10,323 nucleotides of DNA, taken from Syntrophobacterales bacterium (GTDB taxonomy: Bacteria > Desulfobacterota > Syntrophorhabdia > Syntrophorhabdales > WCHB1-27). Both the position numbers and the translations under genes were made by a program. Within the stretch, counting starts at the first letter, position 1; each line of letters starts with the position of its first letter. Below the pieces are notes generated by a model. It was not told where the DNA came from. It saw nothing but the letters and a program-made list of their open reading frames with translations, and did no database searches. The stretch is from assembly GCA_017881765.1 (NCBI GenBank), contig JADGQN010000137.1:1-10323 (forward strand), read 5' to 3'. Positions 7,351-10,323 of the stretch are shown here, piece after piece.

Positions 7351-8358
7351 TTACAATGGCTGCGCGTCAGCCGAGAAACAGAGAGGCTTCTCTCCGCACC
7401 TTTTTACAAAGCCTTCCTCCTCGAGCACTTCGAGATGACCCATGATTTCTGAAATGGCCAGGAATAGCTCGCTTTCCGGGAGTTCCGGAAAAAGCTGGTT
7501 CATGATCTGGAATGGGGTTTGGGCGCCTTTTGAGAGTATATCATGCATAAGTCCCTTACGCTTATCGATAAAGGCAAGAAGCTCCTCGATCCTTTCCGAG
7601 GGTTGCTCGATCACGTCCCCGTGGCCCGGCAAGGCAAGTCTAAGATCCATTTCTTTCACTTTCCTGAGCGAAGTCAGGTACGTCTTCAGGCTCTTGTATC
7701 CTTGGGGCGCAGCATGTGGCCCCTGGCAGAGCGCGTTTGACGAAACCTCTTTGAGCAGAAAATCGCCGGTGAACGCTATCCGGTCACGCTCATTGCAGAT
7801 CATCATGCACCAGGGTGTGTGCCCCGGAACAGCCACAAACTTAAACAGGGCGGAACCGAGGAGAACTTCATCGCCTTCAATCAGATAGCGCGAAGGCTTC
7901 ACGCTTTGCGCAACCTCTCGAGCCAGCCTAAAAAATCCGGATGTAGTCTGTTCGACCCACGCCGCGGGGACGGCGGCATTCATGAGGAAATCCCTGGAGA
8001 AGCGTTCCTCTTCGACAAGGCTGGCTTCGTAATGTTCGAGCCATCCGGCGCCTTCCCGGCAGACCCAGACTTCAGCTTCGCTCTGCCCGGCAATGGTCGA
8101 GGCGGATCCAAAATGATCGATGTGCGGGTGCGTTACGATGATCCTTTTCACGTCCCGCAATGTGTAACCCAGGTTCTTGAGTCCGGCCTGCAACTCGCCG
8201 AGGAATGAGGCGCCACGCGGCGGCACATCAATCAGCGTGGGAACAGGTGCCTCAACGAAATAACAGTTTATTCTGCCAATCGGGAAAGGCGTCCGTATGG
8301 GCAGCCGGTGAATGGCATACTGGGTCAATAGGTTTTGTGGCATCGGAGTAAATTCCAT
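7351..8358 (-). CDS. MBL-fold hydrolase with C-terminal winged helix (LACTB2-like)
   Basis: This is a 335-residue protein with no signal peptide, so cytoplasmic. The metal site is complete: T76-H77-P-H79-I-D81-H82, H180 in VPGHTPW, D199 in FTGD and H246 in LPGHGD. It is the glyoxalase-II/LACTB2-like pattern with two metal ions. Residues about 265-325 (ILSKGAQTPFQIMNQLF onward to VLEEEGFVKR) resemble the winged-helix domain found after LACTB2-type hydrolases. In the family these enzymes cleave thioesters, phosphodiesters or RNA; the substrate here is unknown. The ATG at 8358 lacks a strong Shine-Dalgarno sequence. An alternative ATG lies 5 codons downstream (8343) and is equally plausible. The stop is one base before the glycosyltransferase start, so the two are co-translated. 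A foldback repeat lies just upstream. Confidence 0.88.
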   Translation of the reverse strand: MEFTPMPQNLLTQYAIHRLPIRTPFPIGRINCYFVEAPVPTLIDVPPRGASFLGELQAGLKNLGYTLRDVKRIIVTHPHIDHFGSASTIAGQSEAEVWVCREGAGWLEHYEASLVEEERFSRDFLMNAAVPAAWVEQTTSGFFRLAREVAQSVKPSRYLIEGDEVLLGSALFKFVAVPGHTPWCMMICNERDRIAFTGDFLLKEVSSNALCQGPHAAPQGYKSLKTYLTSLRKVKEMDLRLALPGHGDVIEQPSERIEELLAFIDKRKGLMHDILSKGAQTPFQIMNQLFPELPESELFLAISEIMGHLEVLEEEGFVKRCGEKPLCFSADAQPL

Positions 8359-8407
8359 ACCACGTTAGTGCTGGTAAAAACAAGAGCAAGGAAAGCGCAG
8401 AAGCAGT

Positions 8408-8505
8408 GGTTAAGGTTGAGGTTAAGGTTAAGAAAAAGAGCAAAAGACTGAGACCGATATATGTCAGTTGAGCTTTTCGTAGCACGTCTCAACCTCAATC
8501 TTAAC
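8408..8505. repeat. GGTTRA hexamer tract with foldback partner
   Basis: Four consecutive hexamers, GGTTAA, GGTTGA, GGTTAA and GGTTAA, occupy 8408-8431. The segment 8409-8426 is complementary to 8488-8505 at 16 of 18 positions. The intervening stretch contains a smaller bulged stem, AAAAG-ACTGA (8442-8451) with TCAGT (8464-8468) and CTTTT (8473-8477). On the minus strand this structure would lie in the leader of the MBL-glycosyltransferase unit, ending about 50 bases before the start codon. Tracts of this kind give meaningless alternating Leu-Asn reading frames. Function is unknown; it may be a dispersed repeat or an RNA leader structure. Confidence 0.65.
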
Positions 8506-8530
8506 ACGCGTTATCTCTCGCTATGATCTT

Positions 8531-8695
8531 ACGTCAATTCGCATTCAAGATGGACGACCCAGCCTTCGGCCGGGTACCCCCGGGCGCTCAAGCCGTGACG
8601 AACGGAGGCGTACATACGTACGTCGGAGTGAGACAGGGCGCAACACCCACTGACGTGGGTACCCGGAAGGTATACGCTTGAAGGCGAATTGACGT
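8531..8695. repeat. Palindrome-bounded intergenic element, copy B
   Basis: The terminal arms 8531-8549 and 8677-8695 are inverted repeats matching at 18 of 19 bases (ACGTCAATTCGCATTCAAG on the left). The right arm runs into the stop codon of the kinase gene, sharing base 8695. A second nested pair is CCGGGTACCC (8570-8579) with GGGTACCCGG (8657-8666). A local hairpin ACCCAC/GTGGGT lies at 8645-8660. The core on the plus strand is ACGGAGGCGTAC (8602-8613), ATA, CGTACGTCG (8617-8625) and GAGTG, with a CGTAC/GTACG stem at its centre. This core and the block at 8666-8685 match copy A at 4496-4620. The element separates the kinase from the downstream MBL-glycosyltransferase unit. Confidence 0.75.
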
Positions 8696-10323
8696 CAGAA
8701 AGAGATCTTGAATACAGTACCCTTGTCCCGTACAAGCTCTAGTCTGCCTTCGATCTGTATGACCAGGGCCGATACGAGCTGCAGACCCAACGTTTCTGTG
8801 TTGAGTATGTCAATCTCCCCTGGCAGACCCACCCCGTTGTCACTGACGACGAGCACATTCTTCTCCCCTTCTCTATGAAGGTCAACACTGATCTGCCCTT
8901 CGGAGCCACTCAAAAAGGCGTGCTTCAGAGCATTGGAAACGAGCTCATTGATGATGAGGCCGCAGGGGATAGCAATGTCAAGGGCAAGAAAGACATCTTC
9001 CACGTGTACGTCAAGGGCAATCCCATTCCCGTTCATCCTGTACGACTCCATCAGGTTTCTCGTGAGATTCCGGACATAAGGTGAAAAATCTATCTGTGCC
9101 ACGTTTGTTGACTGGTAGAGCTGTTTGTGGATGAACGCCATCGACTTCACGCGGTTACGACTTTCCTCGAGGATCCGGCGAGTCTCTTCGTCCTTCACCG
9201 TCTGCGACTGGAGGAAAAGCAAGCTGGAGACTACTTGAAGGTTATTCTTGACCCGGTGATGGACCTCTTTGAGGAGTACCTCTTTCTCTTTGAGGGACAG
9301 CTTGATCTGTTCCTCGGCCTCTCTGCGCTCGGTGATATCACGAATGTAATTGAGCGTCGCGGGCTCCCCGCGATACGTTATCCCGGCTACCGAAACTTCG
9401 AGATAAATGACTGTTCCGTCCTTTTTCACACCTTTGAATTCGTATCGGGAAGGCGCCGGCTCTCCGCTCTCCCTCCGGCGGTCAGTCTCCGTTATGCGAT
9501 CCCGCTCGTCCGGATGAATCACCGGAAAGATGGGTTGCCCTATTACCTTGTCCAGCCTGTCGTAACCAAATATCTCCAGAAATTTCTGGTTGGCGTAAAC
9601 GCGGATATCACCCTGGACTATCGTAACGCCATCATTGGAGGACTCTATGGCCGTGCGATAGCGCTCCTCCGATTCCATGAGCGCCGCTTCCGTCCTTTTG
9701 AACTCAGCGATATCAATGACGCATGCGACGCTTTTTTTCGTCCCGGGGATCATGTTAACGCAGAGCAGCATATCCCTTGCTGCGCCGCTCCTGTCCATAA
9801 ACTGCGCCTTGTATGTTTTGGGAACGCTGTCCGGATCCTTCTTGCGTGCCTCATGGTACATATGCAGCTTTTCCCGAGAGTCCGGCGCAACAAACTCCGC
9901 TCCGTTCTTCACGCCTTCTATCTCTCTTTTTGAAAAACCGGACAGTTTCTCGAACTCCCCATTGACGAGGGATATCGTACCATCCTCCTCGATCATCAGG
10001 GCAGCAACACCCATCGTTTCAACGACCGCGCGGCATGTCTCTCCGCGGTCCTGCGCGACCTCATCCGGACGGTGACTTTCAGTCATGGGCCGTGGCGTCG
10101 CGGCAACTGCAACCTTGTGTTCGGCAGTTTCTTTAAGCATCAGCGGCACTGCAAAACAAGCGGAAACAGCTACGAAGGCCAGGCTGACGAGCACTGAGAG
10201 GGGAGAGGCATACCAGCCGAACAGAGAAGGGAATACCAAGCTTTCAAGCACCTCGTGCACGCTTATGGCAAAAAGACCCAAAACGGTGACAAGGACAGGA
10301 GCCAATGCCCGGAGGGCAGGTTC
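8695..10323 (-). CDS. PAS-PAS sensor histidine kinase (HisKA_2 type), 5' end outside window
   Basis: The frame stays open to the right edge. The only start candidate near the edge is a TTG at 10305, so the N-terminus is probably missing. Numbering from that TTG, residues about 3-57 hold two hydrophobic segments, probably the end of a membrane sensor region. A first PAS domain spans about 90-205 and a second, S-box type, about 212-330 (VIHPDERDRI, YIRDITERREAE). The HisKA_2 dimerisation region follows with EVHHRVKNNLQ (347-357) and a likely phospho-acceptor at H350. The ATPase domain has the N-box NELVSNALKHAF (453-464) and the G1 motif DNGVGLP (489-495), ending IKISF-like at residue 536. Kinases of this class usually work with a separate response regulator, often an RNA-binding or PhyR-type output. 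None is visible here, so it is an orphan within the window. The sensed signal is unknown. Confidence 0.88.
   Translation of the reverse strand, partial: EPALRALAPVLVTVLGLFAISVHEVLESLVFPSLFGWYASPLSVLVSLAFVAVSACFAVPLMLKETAEHKVAVAATPRPMTESHRPDEVAQDRGETCRAVVETMGVAALMIEEDGTISLVNGEFEKLSGFSKREIEGVKNGAEFVAPDSREKLHMYHEARKKDPDSVPKTYKAQFMDRSGAARDMLLCVNMIPGTKKSVACVIDIAEFKRTEAALMESEERYRTAIESSNDGVTIVQGDIRVYANQKFLEIFGYDRLDKVIGQPIFPVIHPDERDRITETDRRRESGEPAPSRYEFKGVKKDGTVIYLEVSVAGITYRGEPATLNYIRDITERREAEEQIKLSLKEKEVLLKEVHHRVKNNLQVVSSLLFLQSQTVKDEETRRILEESRNRVKSMAFIHKQLYQSTNVAQIDFSPYVRNLTRNLMESYRMNGNGIALDVHVEDVFLALDIAIPCGLIINELVSNALKHAFLSGSEGQISVDLHREGEKNVLVVSDNGVGLPGEIDILNTETLGLQLVSALVIQIEGRLELVRDKGTVFKISF

Noticed and set aside
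8360..8395. Sigma-70 promoter for the MBL-glycosyltransferase unit (TTGCTC and TAACGT on the minus strand)
   Set aside because: The match is poor and the -10-like box would sit almost on the start codon, leaving no room for a leader.
8408..8432. CRISPR- or telomere-like array
   Set aside because: Only four hexamers with no spacers. This is a short simple repeat and not a CRISPR array, and nothing indicates a linear replicon end.
8252..8507. Two minus-strand small frames with Leu-Asn or Leu-Thr-rich hydrophobic products
   Set aside because: The hydrophobic runs arise from the GGTTRA repeat and overlap the hydrolase start in another frame. There is no ribosome-binding site or family resemblance.
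9127..9933. 268-residue plus-strand reading frame
   Set aside because: It is antisense to the PAS and HisKA_2 region of the kinase, whose motifs are unmistakable. The plus-strand product shows no domain signature.

Overview
This window looks like chromosomal DNA of a Gram-negative, probably anaerobic, free-living bacterium. Moderately high GC, the VWA/DUF4159/pseudo-amidotransferase cluster, an ArnT-type lipid-sugar transferase and palindrome-rich intergenic regions are compatible with Desulfobacterota (Syntrophorhabdus- or Geobacter-like lineages). That assignment is inferred from gene content only; there is no rRNA or tRNA to anchor it. I see no phage, plasmid, transposase or CRISPR genes.

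Layout. Bases 2-4496 (+) hold the end of a tightly packed operon. It contains a 5'-truncated BatA/VWA-type membrane protein, a Tat-exported DUF4159 protein, and a large membrane-anchored VWA plus amidotransferase-like protein. Both junctions are 4-base stop/start overlaps (ATGA and TTGA). Such clusters normally sit downstream of a MoxR AAA+ ATPase and a DUF58 protein, which would lie left of the window. At the stop codon of the third gene begins a palindrome-bounded intergenic element (4496-4620). It is followed by a secreted metallo-beta-lactamase-fold (MBL) protein (4655-5485, +) whose zinc motif is degenerate. The gene-free stretch 5486-5714 lies between convergent genes and holds a GTCATTTCGAGC-type inverted repeat.

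From 5715 onward all genes are on the minus strand. Read in the direction of transcription they are a PAS-PAS-HisKA_2 sensor histidine kinase (5' end outside the window), an intergenic region with two foldback elements, and a two-gene unit. That unit is an MBL hydrolase with a C-terminal winged helix, followed one base later by a GT39/ArnT-like glycosyltransferase.

The most noteworthy non-coding signal is that 4496-4620 and 8531-8695 are two diverged copies of one element family. They share a conserved core and side blocks, but their outermost arms are unrelated in sequence and each is self-complementary. Each begins at the TGA stop codon of the adjoining gene, with the same core orientation relative to that gene. 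Also worth a look are the R-x-H-x-N-H substitution in the secreted MBL protein, two consecutive proteins carrying amidotransferase-like folds without an evident nucleophile, and a GGTTRA hexamer tract that folds back on a distant complement.
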